DNA of 64,000 nucleotides. Source: Pseudobutyrivibrio xylanivorans DSM 14809. GTDB taxonomy: Bacteria; Bacillota; Clostridia; Lachnospirales; Lachnospiraceae. The position numbers and the translations under genes were made by a program. Position 1 is the stretch's first letter, and every line of letters begins with the position of its first letter. Below the pieces are notes generated by a model. That model saw only the letters and a list, made by a program, of their open reading frames with translations, ran no database searches and was not told where the DNA came from. Positions 1-9,432 of this stretch are shown piece by piece. Location: the NCBI RefSeq assembly GCF_900141825.1, contig NZ_FQYQ01000005.1, positions 106,005-170,004 of the forward strand, in the 5' to 3' direction.

Positions 1-291
1 TTCTCCTTGCAGACTACATACTTTTTGGCCTTTTCTGCCTTTTGGTATGTAGAAAGTGCTCTACCAATAATTTGTCCTTAACTGTTATGACCCATAATAT
101 TTAATTCAACCCAACCTGGAATGATAAAAGAAAACTAAAGAAATAATATCTATAGAATTATAATTATAAGCAATCTAGGCTCCTATATTGCACCTATATA
201 GTCATCGCCTAAATCAATAGTTGACATTGTAGCACATAGATTAATTAAAGAAAAGTTTTATATTTAAAATATAATGCTAAAAAATACGATA

Positions 292-326
292 ATAAAAAGC
301 ACCTCATGTCAAAAACATAAGATGCT
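292..326 (-). terminator. Rho-independent terminator
   Basis: Read on the minus strand, AGCATCTTATG pairs over 11 positions (with G-U wobbles) with CATGAGGTGCT around a short T-rich loop and is followed by a T run. It lies about 110 bp after the UPF0210 stop codon and probably ends that operon. Confidence 0.7.
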
Positions 327-384
327 CAAAATAAATCTATTAATTTAAAAAATGAAAAGCCTATAAAAGCTAGCTTTTGCCAGG

Positions 385-409
385 CAACATTTTCTGAAAG
401 AAAATGTTG
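385..409 (-). terminator. Hairpin just after UPF0210, possible terminator part
   Basis: CAACATTTTC and GAAAATGTTG form a perfect 10-bp stem with a 5-nt loop 25 bp after the UPF0210 stop. There is no direct T run, so it may be a processing or stability hairpin before the stronger terminator at 292-326. Confidence 0.45.
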
Positions 410-433
410 AGTCATGTCCGGTTTACAATACAA

Positions 434-1798
434 CTAGTTCTTAAATGAATGAATAGGTGCTGGAATACGTCCCTGACGATTGATGAAATCTGCGCAAGAG
501 AACTTATTCACAGGCATTATTGGTGCATAACCGAATAATCCACCAAATTCAACAGTGTCGCCAACACCCTTGCCGATAACTGGGATAAGACGAGCTGCTG
601 TAGTCTTCTGGTTAACCATACCAAGTGCCATCTCGTCCGCAATCATACCAGAGATTGTAGTAGCTGGAGTGTCACCAGGAATTGCAATCATATCAAGGCC
701 TACTGAGCAAACACATGTCATAGCCTCAAGCTTCTCAAGTGTGATTGCACCAGCCTCAACAGAATTAATCATACCCTGATCCTCAGATACAGGAATGAAG
801 GCTCCTGAAAGACCACCTACGTAAGAACTTGCCATGACGCCGCCCTTCTTAACCTGATCGTTAAGCATTGCAAGAGCTGCTGTAGTACCTGGAGCACCAG
901 CGTACTCAAGACCAATCTCGCAAAGAATATCTGCAACTGAATCTCCAATAGCTGGAGTAGGTGCAAGTGATAAATCGATAATACCAAATGGAATACCAAG
1001 ACGCTTAGAAGCTTCCTGTGCAACAAGCTGACCAACACGTGTAACCTTGAATGCTGTCTTCTTGATTGTCTCGCAGAGAACCTCGAAGCTCTCGCCACGA
1101 ACCTGCTCAAGTGCTTTCTTAACAACACCAGGGCCAGAAACACCTACATTGATAATGGCATCAGCCTCAGTAACTCCGTGGAAGGCACCTGCCATGAATG
1201 GGTTGTCATCTGGAGCGTTGCAGAATACTACAAGCTTCATGCAGTCAACAGAATCTCTATCCTTTGAACGGTCTGCCACCTGAAGAAGGATATCTCCCAT
1301 TAGACGAACAGCGTCCATGTTAATACCAGTCTTTGTAGAAGCAAGATTAACTGAACTACAAACTCTCTGTGTCTCACAAAGAGCCTGTGGAATTGAACGA
1401 ATAAGCATCTCATCAGCTGTAGTCATTCCCTTTGAAACAAGAGCTGAATAACCACCGATAAGATTAGCACCGACAGCCTCAGCTGCCTTATCAAGTGTAT
1501 GAGCCAAAGTAACAAAATCCTCTGGCTTCTTGCAAGCTGCACCACCAACCAGGGCGATAGGTGTAACAGAAATACGACGGTTTACGATAGGAATACCATA
1601 GTCGCGCTCGATTTCCTTTGCAACCTTATCCAAATCCTTTGCAACTGTTGTGATTCTGTTATATACGTTTTCATTAACCTTCTTTAAATCTGAGTCAATG
1701 CACTCGAGAAGGCTGATACCGATAGTGATTGTGCGGACATCAAGTGTCTGCTCCTCCACCATCTTATTTGTTTCTAATACTTCCTGTAAGTTTACCAT
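434..1798 (-). CDS. UPF0210 (DUF711/PFL) family protein
   Basis: A 454-residue protein of the UPF0210 family, recognised from the N-terminus ([18 protein letters not shown]) and the repeated Gly/Ala-rich segments such as [12 protein letters not shown] and [11 protein letters not shown]-like stretches. The length is normal for the family. The biochemical role is not established; some members resemble the pyruvate-formate-lyase fold and act as homodimers. It starts 13 bp after the ACT-domain gene, and this UPF0237-UPF0210 pair is conserved in many Firmicutes, so the small ACT protein probably regulates or partners it by sensing a small ligand. Last gene of a run of co-directional minus-strand genes. 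Confidence 0.9.
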   Translation of the reverse strand: MVNLQEVLETNKMVEEQTLDVRTITIGISLLECIDSDLKKVNENVYNRITTVAKDLDKVAKEIERDYGIPIVNRRISVTPIALVGGAACKKPEDFVTLAHTLDKAAEAVGANLIGGYSALVSKGMTTADEMLIRSIPQALCETQRVCSSVNLASTKTGINMDAVRLMGDILLQVADRSKDRDSVDCMKLVVFCNAPDDNPFMAGAFHGVTEADAIINVGVSGPGVVKKALEQVRGESFEVLCETIKKTAFKVTRVGQLVAQEASKRLGIPFGIIDLSLAPTPAIGDSVADILCEIGLEYAGAPGTTAALAMLNDQVKKGGVMASSYVGGLSGAFIPVSEDQGMINSVEAGAITLEKLEAMTCVCSVGLDMIAIPGDTPATTISGMIADEMALGMVNQKTTAARLIPVIGKGVGDTVEFGGLFGYAPIMPVNKFSCADFINRQGRIPAPIHSFKN

Positions 1799-1811
1799 GG
1801 GTCCCCCCTAT

Positions 1812-2087
1812 TTATAATCTGTGCATAGCGTTGAAAATATCTTCTTTTTGAGCCTTAATCTGAACTCCTATTTCATCACCAAGTGTCTCAAGATCCTTCT
1901 GTACATCATCAAATGACTTTGTGGCAGCATTAATATCTACAATCATCATCATATTAAAGAATCCCTGGACGATAGTCTGTGTAATATCTAAAACGTTTAC
2001 CTTGCACCCTGCTAAATATGTGCAGATACGTGCAATGATGCCCACAGTATCTTTACCTACTACAGTAATAATAACTTTGTTTTCCAT
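1812..2087 (-). CDS. ACT domain protein, UPF0237 family
   Basis: A 91-residue single ACT domain. The beta-strand opening VIITVVGKDTVGIIARI is the typical start of UPF0237 proteins, followed by the helix and the second strand VNVLDITQTIVQGFFNMMMIVD. ACT domains bind amino acids or similar small molecules. It directly precedes UPF0210 and is preceded by an AAGGAG ribosome binding site. No catalytic residues are expected. The function of the pair is inferred only from co-occurrence. Confidence 0.9.
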   Translation of the reverse strand: MENKVIITVVGKDTVGIIARICTYLAGCKVNVLDITQTIVQGFFNMMMIVDINAATKSFDDVQKDLETLGDEIGVQIKAQKEDIFNAMHRL

Positions 2088-2117
2088 AAGAATTCTCCTT
2101 CAAATAATTTATTAATC

Positions 2118-2918
2118 TTATAGTATGACGCGCTCTGATACTTCTGTTCGCGACGCTACTGTTATATTAAAATCACTCGCATTGTATGGAGTGTTTTCAT
2201 CCATATTTACTTCCAAACGTACTGTTTCGTACGCAAGATCCGGATAATTGTTCTCGTGGCTGAGATGTCCCAGAAAAACGTGCTTTATATCGTCATTCAA
2301 GACCTGACTCAAAAGTTTTCCACTGGCCTCATTTGAAAGATGACCATAATCCCCTAAAATACGCTTCTTAAGTGGATAAGGATATGAACCAACCTCCAAC
2401 ATGTGGATATCATGATTTGCCTCAAGCAAAAGAGCATCCAGATTTGTTAAATTATCAACAATATAGCCATCATAATAACCTAAGTCAGTACATACTGCAA
2501 CCTTAGAATTAGCATTTTCAATACGATATGCAACTGGATTTGCCGCATCATGGCTAATGTGAAATGGGTGAATGTTAAGACTACCTATAGAGAAATCCTC
2601 GTCTGGCTTGATAACATGAAAAAGTGTGTCATCTATGGCCCCAAGGCTTTTCATAGAACGTATTGCTCTGATGGTAGGTGCCGTAGCGTAAATCGGAATA
2701 TGGTATTTGCGGGAGATGACTCCAAGCCCGGATACGTGATCCGAATGCTCGTGAGTCACCAAAAGCCCTGCCATATCGGCGGTGGTGTAATCATATTTGT
2801 TCATCCCCGCTTCAATACGCTTCCCTGAAATACCTGCATCGATCATTACATGTGTGCTGTCATCTCCAACACAAATGCAGTTGCCGCTGCTACCACTTGC
2901 AATACTAAAAAAATCCAT
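2118..2918 (-). CDS. MBL-fold metallohydrolase, WalJ/YycJ type
   Basis: A 266-residue metallo-beta-lactamase-fold hydrolase. The metal-binding motif THEHSDH is at residues 55-61; later ligands are the Asp of CTDLGYYDG and the His residues of EANHD and GHLSHEN. The sequence opens MDFFSIASGSSGNC, characteristic of the YycJ/WalJ subgroup, reported in other Firmicutes as a probable 5'-3' DNA exonuclease linked to DNA replication or repair and cell-wall control. Here it is not next to walKR but 28 bp downstream of an FtsA-like gene, with the ACT gene after it. Substrate is not visible from the sequence. Confidence 0.88.
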   Translation of the reverse strand: MDFFSIASGSSGNCICVGDDSTHVMIDAGISGKRIEAGMNKYDYTTADMAGLLVTHEHSDHVSGLGVISRKYHIPIYATAPTIRAIRSMKSLGAIDDTLFHVIKPDEDFSIGSLNIHPFHISHDAANPVAYRIENANSKVAVCTDLGYYDGYIVDNLTNLDALLLEANHDIHMLEVGSYPYPLKKRILGDYGHLSNEASGKLLSQVLNDDIKHVFLGHLSHENNYPDLAYETVRLEVNMDENTPYNASDFNITVASRTEVSERVIL

Positions 2919-2945
2919 TATAAATAAAATCTTCTTTCTATTTTA

Positions 2946-5033
2946 TTAACTAATAGCTGAGTTGTCCCAGTATACTTCCACTTGATCATTCTCATGAAGC
3001 TCATCAGAATAACCACACTTATGTCCGTTAATCTTTGTGATGAGTGGGCGTCCATTGCTTTCATTAGGATCGAAATTTATCACATTGTAAATATCTACAA
3101 AGATATAATCCTTCTTTCCGCAAAGCACTCTCTTCTTACCATTGATAGTGATAGGAAGCTCTGTAGCCTCATCCTTCATCTTGGTGTGAACATCTGTAAT
3201 ATTCTCAGGTGCTACATCAATGTCGTAATCCTCTGGCAAGCCCTCGCCATCCTCTGCAAGATAATCTCCTGCATAAGCTACTGGTGTTGTAGTAGTCCAA
3301 TCGATAACAAAGTTCTCATAAACAAGAGAATCCAAACTAGATGGACGGTTGTTAACCAAAATCTCATAGCGATCATCAATTTTTACATCCATGAACTCTG
3401 CCAACTGGCCAACTGTATAGAATGGACGTGTTTCAATAACATCTCCATCCTTAACTGAATATGTAGGCGGCTCCATAGAACCATTAACCTCAACAAACTT
3501 TGGACACTTAACTCTGCGCCCACAAACTGTGAAGTACAAATACTCTGTAGTGAATTCATCCAAATCAGCGATAGTACCATTTCCACCTGCACCGACTGTA
3601 GATGGAACAAACTCAACATCACAGTTGAACTCCAGTGGAGTATTAATTCCAACTGGCTTTCCATTCATCTTAACAACTGCAGACTCGCCCTCGATACCAC
3701 GAATCATTCGTGAAACGCCATTGACAGTGAAATTGATTTCCTTGCCGCGGCGCGGGAACAATTGGTCAGCAGAGAATCCTGCCTGCATAGCTGCATCCAC
3801 AATTGTAAGCTGTCCATTATCGTAAAGCTTCATCATCTCTCCATTAAAGTGAATCATGATGAAGTTATTCTTTGTCTCATAGTAATTTAGGCAGATACCA
3901 ATTGGAGTAACAAGAAGTGAGTCCTTCTTAATATCCTCCTGCTCGAAAATGATGTTCTTCATGACTTCCTCGCCACGAAGTGCAACACGCTCGTCAACAA
4001 TCTTTAAATCATTGGCAAGTGCCTGGGTGAAGCCATGAATCTTTCCACCTCCACCAACAACGAAAGCTGCTGATACAGATTTGTCGCCATTGAGCTCCTT
4101 AATCTTTGAAGCAACCTCGCTGGCAATCTTTTCCATAATTGGATTTGTGAGCTTGTAAACTTCTTCCGATTTGATGGTGTGGCTGATACCCATGATATCC
4201 TCGTATGTGATGTCTCCACCTTCTGTAGAAGCTCTCTTAATCTGCTCTGCAGTAGCAAAATCAACTAAATATTCATGAACCAGAACCTCAGTAAGCTCAT
4301 CACCTGCCATAGGAATCATACCGTAAGCAATGATGCTTCCGTCTCTTGTGACACAGATATCGGATGTACCTGCGCCCACATCGATTAGAGCAATATTAAG
4401 CATTCTGAAATTCTGTGGAATAGCAACGTTAATAGCTGCAATAGGCTCCAATGTAAGATTGGCAACTGTAAGACCAGCTTTTCCAACAGCAGCATAAAGT
4501 CCATCAACAACATCCTCAGGAAGGAATGTAACGATGATATCCTCACCGATAACATCTGCCTTATGATCCTCAAGAGATGAGAATGGATCTCCATTCAGAT
4601 AATATCTAACCGTAGAATAACCTACGCAGAAGAACTTGTATTTACTGTCTTCGGCACCACCTTTGATCTCCATACCAGCCTTCTCAATTCCAAGCATATC
4701 AAGTGTATGTAAATCCTCGCCTGAAACAACAGTCTCCTCTGGATATTCCAAATCAACATGTGTGGTGATTGTTCGAAGCACACGACCAGCGGCAGCTATA
4801 CAAACCTCTGTAAGTGTGAGGCCTGTCATGCTCTCAAGCTCCTTTTTTACCTCGTCGCATGTAGCGCCAACTCGGCCTATATCGTGAATCTGTCCATCCA
4901 GCATGGCACGAGTGTCGTGTTCACGCAGTGTCTGAGCAATAACGTGAAACACCCCATCCTCAAGATAACCAACTGTGCCAATGACATTTCTTGTACCAAT
5001 ATCCAAGCCAAAAACAATGTCCTTCTTTTCCAT
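2946..5033 (-). CDS. FtsA/PilM-like actin-fold ATPase with long C-terminal extension
   Basis: A 695-residue protein. The N-terminal half is an actin-like ATPase: phosphate-1 loop LDIGTRNVIGTVG near residue 10, phosphate-2 loop IDVGAGTSDIC around residue 215, adenosine motif AAFVVGGGGKIHG around residue 325. The family (FtsA, PilM) recruits division or pilus proteins to the membrane. Ordinary FtsA is about 420 residues; this protein carries about 300 extra C-terminal residues with repeated small beta-rich segments ending in NGRPLITKINGHKCG. Such long FtsA-like proteins occur in Lachnospiraceae. The C-terminal FtsA membrane-targeting helix was not seen. It is not in a ftsAZ cluster, so a role in division is inference. 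Confidence 0.8.
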   Translation of the reverse strand: MEKKDIVFGLDIGTRNVIGTVGYLEDGVFHVIAQTLREHDTRAMLDGQIHDIGRVGATCDEVKKELESMTGLTLTEVCIAAAGRVLRTITTHVDLEYPEETVVSGEDLHTLDMLGIEKAGMEIKGGAEDSKYKFFCVGYSTVRYYLNGDPFSSLEDHKADVIGEDIIVTFLPEDVVDGLYAAVGKAGLTVANLTLEPIAAINVAIPQNFRMLNIALIDVGAGTSDICVTRDGSIIAYGMIPMAGDELTEVLVHEYLVDFATAEQIKRASTEGGDITYEDIMGISHTIKSEEVYKLTNPIMEKIASEVASKIKELNGDKSVSAAFVVGGGGKIHGFTQALANDLKIVDERVALRGEEVMKNIIFEQEDIKKDSLLVTPIGICLNYYETKNNFIMIHFNGEMMKLYDNGQLTIVDAAMQAGFSADQLFPRRGKEINFTVNGVSRMIRGIEGESAVVKMNGKPVGINTPLEFNCDVEFVPSTVGAGGNGTIADLDEFTTEYLYFTVCGRRVKCPKFVEVNGSMEPPTYSVKDGDVIETRPFYTVGQLAEFMDVKIDDRYEILVNNRPSSLDSLVYENFVIDWTTTTPVAYAGDYLAEDGEGLPEDYDIDVAPENITDVHTKMKDEATELPITINGKKRVLCGKKDYIFVDIYNVINFDPNESNGRPLITKINGHKCGYSDELHENDQVEVYWDNSAIS

Positions 5034-5058
5034 AGTAAAAATCCCCTTTAATTATATT

Positions 5059-5108
5059 ACACCTCATCAGTCACCTTCGGTGACAGCTTCCCCTCAAGGG
5101 GAAGCCTT
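5059..5108 (-). repeat. Two-hairpin intergenic repeat, copy 1
   Basis: Between coaE and the FtsA-like gene. Two stems follow each other: GTCACC ttc GGTGAC and GCTTCCCC tcaa GGGGAAGC, preceded by ACACCTCATC. A second copy is at 6677-6725 with different but still paired bases. Similar sequences are familiar as abundant intergenic repeats of gut Clostridia. On the minus strand it could act as a weak terminator or mRNA processing site after coaE. Confidence 0.75.
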
Positions 5109-5699
5109 TTAGCTGAGGATTTCTTTCAATTGCATTAGTGTCTCCTCTTTGCTGCCGCTATTATCTATGACCTTGTCACAGTGCTCTCTAAAACTCTCGT
5201 CAGAACGCTGAACTTTAAAGGTATTTTCAATGCGTTCTTTAGAGTAACCCCTGGATTCCATGAGCCTGATTTTACGAACCTCAGGGCTGGCATAAATATA
5301 CCACATCTCATCCACAAGTTTACCATATCCACATTCTATGAGCAATGCAGCTTCAAAGAAAAAATACTCTATATTGTGCTTTTCTTTTTCCTCTTCTACC
5401 TGATTTAGTACTTCTTTTTCTACAGCAGGATGAACGATGGAGTTTACTCCTCTCAATAGCTCATCATCTGCAAACATGTACTTCGCCATGATAGGTCTGT
5501 CAATTTCTCCTGACGCATCCAAAATAGAGGCAGGCCAATTCAGTGCCACTACCTCATCAAAACACTTATGACCACTTGTCATAAGCTGTGCTGCCACCTC
5601 GTCTGCCAGCAGCACTTTGCAATTAAAGTTTTCTTTTAATAAAGAGAGCACCGTGCTTTTGCCAGCGCCGATGCCCCCTGTAATTCCTATAAATTTCAT
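5109..5699 (-). CDS. coaE: Dephospho-CoA kinase
   Basis: A 196-residue P-loop kinase that phosphorylates the 3'-hydroxyl of the ribose of dephospho-CoA, the last step of coenzyme A synthesis, in the cytoplasm. Walker A motif GGIGAGKS is at residues 8-15; the LLADEVAAQL region and the DEMWYIYASPEVRKIRLMES substrate segment are typical, and the length matches the family. It follows the DUF975 gene by 3 bp, so it is translated from the same message. polA and coaE are often close together in Firmicutes, in agreement with this order. Confidence 0.95.
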   Translation of the reverse strand: MKFIGITGGIGAGKSTVLSLLKENFNCKVLLADEVAAQLMTSGHKCFDEVVALNWPASILDASGEIDRPIMAKYMFADDELLRGVNSIVHPAVEKEVLNQVEEEKEKHNIEYFFFEAALLIECGYGKLVDEMWYIYASPEVRKIRLMESRGYSKERIENTFKVQRSDESFREHCDKVIDNSGSKEETLMQLKEILS

Positions 5700-5702
5700 A
5701 TA

Positions 5703-6629
5703 TTACTCTTCAAAAAAATCATTATTATCTAAAGCGCCTGTGTTATCTGTTGGCTGCTCAGAAGTTGTATAATCTGCCTCATAAGAAGCTGACTGGAATA
5801 CTGGTCCGTCTACTGACTCAGGCATATGAACTCTCTTGAGATAATCATATGCTCCAGCCTTTGCAAGATTCATGTAAGGCGAAACATAGAAGATTGCTAA
5901 AATGAATAATGTAAGACATGAAAGTAAAATCCATCCGATAAATGAAAGATCTAATACGAAAAGACTCCACTTATTTCCCTTTGTCATCTTCTTTGTCATC
6001 GCAAAGCACTCTTTAACAGTAAATTCTGGCTTATCAATGAGTAGATAAGGAATCATGCTGTACTGATATGCCTTAATAAAAGCAACAACGATACCCACAA
6101 TATAAAGGATTATTCCAATAACAAGTAAGACCGCACCTGCTCCTGAATCAACAAAAAGCATTCCTGCGCCAAATCCAACAAAAATTGCTCCTGGAAGGCA
6201 GAAAAGCATTGTCCAAAGACAAACATATAATGTCATAAGGAACATACCACCAACATTGTGCCAATACTGACCATTCTTAAAGCCATCAAAGAATGTACCG
6301 AAGTCTGCTCTTGATCCACTGTAAAACTTGAAGTAGAAATACATCTGACCAACTGCAATAACATTAAGGACAAAAATTGATAAAAGAATTGTAATGGTAT
6401 CTGTAGCAAGTGTTGTTCCAGTACCGGCTGCCAATGCTGCTTCAGCTGTGGCAAATGAAGATGTACTTGCAGCACCAGCCAAATTTATAATTGACTTAGC
6501 ACTTACAATAGAAAGTACAACTACCAACAACAGCCCCAATAAAAGTGGATAACCTACTACTGGCCAGTAATTAGCTGATAAAGCTGCTCTGGCATTTGCT
6601 TTGATTTGTTTTCTTGGAAACATTTTCAA
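5703..6629 (-). CDS. DUF975 family integral membrane protein
   Basis: A 308-residue membrane protein. A basic N-terminus (MKMFPRKQIKANARAALSANYW) precedes about six hydrophobic segments, with a polar linker between segments one and two and an acidic, disordered tail rich in Glu/Asp/Asn. The conserved opening RxxIKxxAR..L...YW is the hallmark of DUF975. Function unknown; family members are common in Lachnospiraceae. Lies directly upstream of coaE with only 3 bp between. Confidence 0.85.
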   Translation of the reverse strand: MKMFPRKQIKANARAALSANYWPVVGYPLLLGLLLVVVLSIVSAKSIINLAGAASTSSFATAEAALAAGTGTTLATDTITILLSIFVLNVIAVGQMYFYFKFYSGSRADFGTFFDGFKNGQYWHNVGGMFLMTLYVCLWTMLFCLPGAIFVGFGAGMLFVDSGAGAVLLVIGIILYIVGIVVAFIKAYQYSMIPYLLIDKPEFTVKECFAMTKKMTKGNKWSLFVLDLSFIGWILLSCLTLFILAIFYVSPYMNLAKAGAYDYLKRVHMPESVDGPVFQSASYEADYTTSEQPTDNTGALDNNDFFEE

Positions 6630-6676
6630 TATCCTCCTAATACGATGATGCTTATACTCTCCCTATTTATTCTAAA

Positions 6677-6725
6677 ACACCTCATCCGCCCCTTCGGGGC
6701 ACCTTCCCCTCAAGGGGAAGGCTTT
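6677..6725 (-). repeat. Two-hairpin intergenic repeat, copy 2
   Basis: Between polA and the DUF975 gene. ACACCTCATC, then stem GCCCC ttc GGGGC, then CCTTCCCC tcaa GGGGAAGG. Compared with copy 1 (5059-5108) both stems have changed bases on both sides so that pairing is kept, while loops are identical. Confidence 0.75.
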
Positions 6726-6726
6726 C

Positions 6727-9432
6727 CTAGTGTGCTTCAGCCCAAGTTTTACCTGCATTCATATCTATTTCTAGATTAACAGCAAGCTTAGCTGCATTTT
6801 CCATCTCCTCCGCAATAAGCTTCTCAACCTGTATGCGTTCTGACTCAAGTGCCTCCACTAAAAGTTCATCGTGAACCTGAAGAAGAAGCTTTGATTTTAG
6901 TCCTTCCTTAAGGAGTCTGTCGTGGACATTTACCATGGCAATCTTAATGATGTCTGCAGCTGTTCCCTGAATAGGTGAATTCATGGCCACTCGCTCACCA
7001 AACTGACGTGTCATAAAGTTTGATGATGAAAGCTCTGGAATAGGACGACGTCTACCATACATAGTAGTAACATATCCCTTTTCCTTACCATCAGATTTAA
7101 GTCCTTCCAAAAATTCGTGCATCTTTGGATAAGCCACGAAGTAATTATCTATGTACTCCTGAGCTTCCTTTCGACCTACACCAATGTCCTTTGCAAGACC
7201 AAAGGCACTGATACCATAAACGATACCAAAGTTAACAGCCTTCGCTCTGCGTCGCTGGAGGTCTGTAACCTCATCAAATGGTGTATTAAACACAAGTGAT
7301 GCTGTAGAACGATGAATATCCTGACCTGCCTTGAATGCGCCAATCAGATTTTCATCACCAGACATATGTGCAAGTACTCTAAGCTCAATCTGAGAATAAT
7401 CGGCATCAAGGAATATACATCCATCCTTTGGATAAAATACCTTTCTGATTTCTCGACCAAGCTCCATTCTGATAGGAATGTTTTGAAGATTTGGCTCAGT
7501 AGAACTGATACGTCCTGTAGCTGTAACTGTCTGCATGAAGGTAGAGCGTATTCTTCCATCGGAATCAACACAGGCTGCCAAACCATCAGCATAAGTACTC
7601 TTAAGCTTTGCTAACTGTCTATACTCTAATATATCACATATTATAGGATTTGTGGCTGAAAGTTCTTCTAAGACATCTGCAGCTGTTGAATATCCAGTCT
7701 TTGTCTTCTTTCCACCCTCTATTCCCATTCTTTCAAAAAGGATTACTCCAAGCTGCTTTGGAGAATTAATATTAAACTCCTCTCCAGCCTGAGAATAAAT
7801 GCTCTGTTCTAATTCGTTTATACGAACTGAAAGACGATTACCGTACTCAGCAAGTGCTTCTTTATCCATGGCAATACCCTGAAGCTCCATGTCGAAAAGT
7901 GTATATACAAGAGGCATCTCAATATTTTCATAAATATCAAGCATTCCCTCTTCTTTGATTTGAGCAATAACCTTTTCGAATGCCGCAAATGCAACATAGG
8001 CATTGTAGCATGCATATGTGGTAACAGCCTCAAGTAAATTGTCATCCTCAAGTGCAGCATTTAGCTTTGTTTTGCCAAACAAATCAGCCTGAGCGGGAAT
8101 GATGATTCCAAGCATCTCGCTGGCAACATCATCAGCTGTGTAGGCATTCTTTGTAGGATTCAAAAGGTATGCTGCCACAGCAACATCAACTGCTGTAGGG
8201 AAAATCTCTGCCTTACCACCATTAGTTAAAATAGCCTGCTTTTCATCATCGCTCATAAGCTCATAAAGAAGGTGCATAGCATTCTTTAAATCCCAAAAGC
8301 AAAGCTTTACTCCGGCCTTGCTGATTTCCATAAGCTTATGACCAAGATAATCTGGGGTGATAAATCCAGCACAATCTACATAAACTGTCGAATCACCGAC
8401 AGAAAGTGCAGCACCCTTAATTCGCTTGTCCTCTCCTGCCATGATGCTGGCACCAACAAAATCCTTACCAGATTTTTTAAGCTCAGCGAAGAAATCCTCC
8501 ACATCAGTAAAATCGTATATACGTTTAAAGGTCTCAGCTCTGTTGTCCTGAACCTTTGTAGTAGTAGACGCTTCAAATCTAGGAAGAAGCTTTTTTAGCT
8601 CGTATCGCTTGCAGAGAAGATAAGCCTCCTCTGTAAAAAGATTTTCAAGCTTAGTACATCCTTCTTCTAACTCTATAGGAGCATTCACATTAATTGTGGC
8701 AAGCTCCTTTGAAAGCACAGCAATATCCCACTGGTCAATGAAATTCTGAACGACTTTACCTTTCTTCATCTCATCTACGTGAGCATGGCATTCCTCGATA
8801 GAACCGTACTGGGCAATCCATGTCTGTGCAGTTTTAGGGCCAATGCCTTCAACACCTGGAATATTATCAGAAGTATCTCCCTGAAGTGCTTTTACATCGA
8901 TAAACTGCTTAGGAGTAACCCCGTAGGCCTCCTTAACATCCGCTGCGAAGTAGTTCTCGATTTCTGTTCCACCCTTCTTTGTCTTAGGGATGGAAATCTT
9001 TACCTTTTCAGTGGCAAGCTGGAGAAGATCTCGGTCTCCAGAAACGATGGTAACATCAAAGCCCTTCTCCTCACCAATTCTGGCAAGGGTCCCAAGGATA
9101 TCATCAGCCTCCCAGCCTTCCATTGTGATAACCGGAACGCCCATGGCTCTAAGCATTTCCTGAATACGTGGAATCTGTTCCTTAAGCTCTGGAACCATTG
9201 GCTTTCTGGTGCCCTTGTAAGCTTCAAACATTTTGTGTCTGAAGGTAGGGGCATGCACATCAAATGCCACTGCAAAGTTATCAGGCTGTTCATCATCGAT
9301 GAACTTTAACATCATGTTTATAAAGCCAAAGATGGCGCCTGTGTGCTCGCCCTGGCTATTTGTTAAGTCAGGCAAGCCATAAAACGCGCGATTGGCAATG
9401 CTATGTCCATCTATTAAAAGTAATTTGCTCAT
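6727..9432 (-). CDS. polA: DNA polymerase I
   Basis: A 901-residue family A DNA polymerase for Okazaki-fragment processing and repair synthesis. Domains in order: 5'-nuclease (about 1-290, LLLIDGHSIANRAFYG, GWEADDILGT, SGDRDLLQL), a middle 3'-5' exonuclease-like domain (about 300-490) and the polymerase domain with motif A DYSQIELRVLAH (near 675), motif B RRRAKAVNFGIVYG (near 725) and motif C QVHDELL (near 855). In the middle domain the first catalytic motif, normally DxE, reads FVGASIM, so proofreading is probably lost, as known in several Gram-positive enzymes. The start codon overlaps the stop of the aminopeptidase P gene. Confidence 0.97.
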   Translation of the reverse strand: MSKLLLIDGHSIANRAFYGLPDLTNSQGEHTGAIFGFINMMLKFIDDEQPDNFAVAFDVHAPTFRHKMFEAYKGTRKPMVPELKEQIPRIQEMLRAMGVPVITMEGWEADDILGTLARIGEEKGFDVTIVSGDRDLLQLATEKVKISIPKTKKGGTEIENYFAADVKEAYGVTPKQFIDVKALQGDTSDNIPGVEGIGPKTAQTWIAQYGSIEECHAHVDEMKKGKVVQNFIDQWDIAVLSKELATINVNAPIELEEGCTKLENLFTEEAYLLCKRYELKKLLPRFEASTTTKVQDNRAETFKRIYDFTDVEDFFAELKKSGKDFVGASIMAGEDKRIKGAALSVGDSTVYVDCAGFITPDYLGHKLMEISKAGVKLCFWDLKNAMHLLYELMSDDEKQAILTNGGKAEIFPTAVDVAVAAYLLNPTKNAYTADDVASEMLGIIIPAQADLFGKTKLNAALEDDNLLEAVTTYACYNAYVAFAAFEKVIAQIKEEGMLDIYENIEMPLVYTLFDMELQGIAMDKEALAEYGNRLSVRINELEQSIYSQAGEEFNINSPKQLGVILFERMGIEGGKKTKTGYSTAADVLEELSATNPIICDILEYRQLAKLKSTYADGLAACVDSDGRIRSTFMQTVTATGRISSTEPNLQNIPIRMELGREIRKVFYPKDGCIFLDADYSQIELRVLAHMSGDENLIGAFKAGQDIHRSTASLVFNTPFDEVTDLQRRRAKAVNFGIVYGISAFGLAKDIGVGRKEAQEYIDNYFVAYPKMHEFLEGLKSDGKEKGYVTTMYGRRRPIPELSSSNFMTRQFGERVAMNSPIQGTAADIIKIAMVNVHDRLLKEGLKSKLLLQVHDELLVEALESERIQVEKLIAEEMENAAKLAVNLEIDMNAGKTWAEAH

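Larger units (their letters stand above)
1..433. other. Intergenic stretch, no supportable gene
   Basis: AT-rich sequence with no complete gene. Positions 1-80 have open reading on both strands (the minus strand reads GRALSTYQKAEKAKKY-like residues out of the window, after a stop codon and without a start), which may be a remnant or the edge of a gene outside the window. The right part holds two hairpins listed separately (298-326 and 385-409), both placed to act on transcripts of the minus-strand gene ending at 434. Confidence 0.5.

Noticed and set aside
1-80. Possible end or start of a gene at the left edge
   Set aside because: Open frames on both strands are under 30 codons, with no start or motif.
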